Positions 5,413 through 5,425 of a DNA stretch of 5,425 nucleotides are shown here, piece by piece. The stretch lies in NCBI GenBank assembly GCA_001701115.1, contig DAAJ01000051.1, positions 1-5,425 of the forward strand, given 5' to 3'. This DNA comes from Bacteroidales bacterium GP2 (GTDB lineage Bacteria > Bacteroidota > Bacteroidia > Bacteroidales > Muribaculaceae). Each line of letters opens with the position of its first letter. Within the stretch, counting starts at the first letter, position 1. A program made the translations under genes and the position numbers. The notes below the pieces were generated by a model. The model had not been told where the DNA came from, did no database searches, and saw nothing but the letters and a program-made list of their open reading frames with translations.

Positions 5413-5425
5413 CGGAAAGACAGGG
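5413..5425 (-). tRNA. Possible 3' end of a tRNA, perhaps tRNA-Ser
   Basis: The last 13 bases read on the minus strand as CCCTG (3' half of a T stem), TCTTTCC (3' acceptor strand) and G (discriminator), the layout of a tRNA-Ser 3' end in Bacteroidetes. A strong terminator follows directly, as expected for a tRNA gene. The rest of the gene lies outside the window. The alternative is another copy of the cloverleaf repeat at 5300-5380. Confidence 0.42.

Overview
The window looks like a Bacteroidales chromosome, perhaps a Muribaculaceae-like gut commensal. Three things suggest this: a very typical Bacteroidetes outer-membrane beta-barrel/TonB-dependent receptor-like protein, promoter-like boxes of the Bacteroidetes TAnnTTTG type, and gene starts without Shine-Dalgarno sequences. 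The family-level placement is inference; the order-level placement is fairly safe.

Layout from left to right. The left edge (minus strand) holds the first 16 codons of a tryptophanyl-tRNA synthetase gene (trpS) behind its own promoter. A strong intrinsic terminator at 171-215 separates it from the large upstream gene, a 982-residue outer-membrane receptor-like protein (243-3191, minus). Upstream of that lies an independently terminated 68-residue, two-helix membrane protein (3429-3635, minus). A 228-bp divergent spacer follows. It carries a good promoter for a 93-residue, two-helix membrane protein on the plus strand (3864-4145). That gene converges on a 209-residue DsbA/FrnE-like thioredoxin-fold oxidoreductase (4196-4825, minus), whose active-site motif is CxxS instead of CxxC.

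The right 600 bases contain no convincing protein gene. A stretch from about 4904 to 5292 starts with a Bacteroidetes-type -7 box and ends in a strong hairpin terminator, so it may be a non-coding transcript of roughly 375 nt; the ORFs across it look spurious. Next come two tandem units on the minus strand, each made of a tRNA-3'-end-like sequence followed by an intrinsic terminator. The rightmost unit is cut by the window edge and could be the 3' end of a real tRNA, most likely tRNA-Ser. The inner unit folds as a cloverleaf with a GGA-anticodon-like loop but no proper D or T arm, so it looks like a degenerate tRNA-Ser copy or a structured repeat.

The protein genes do not form one pathway. 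Nearly every gene has its own terminator or promoter, so this is a run of monocistronic housekeeping and envelope genes. No transposase, CRISPR array, SusD partner or complete defence system is visible. The most interesting parts are the CxxS oxidoreductase and the unexplained RNA-like region at the right end.
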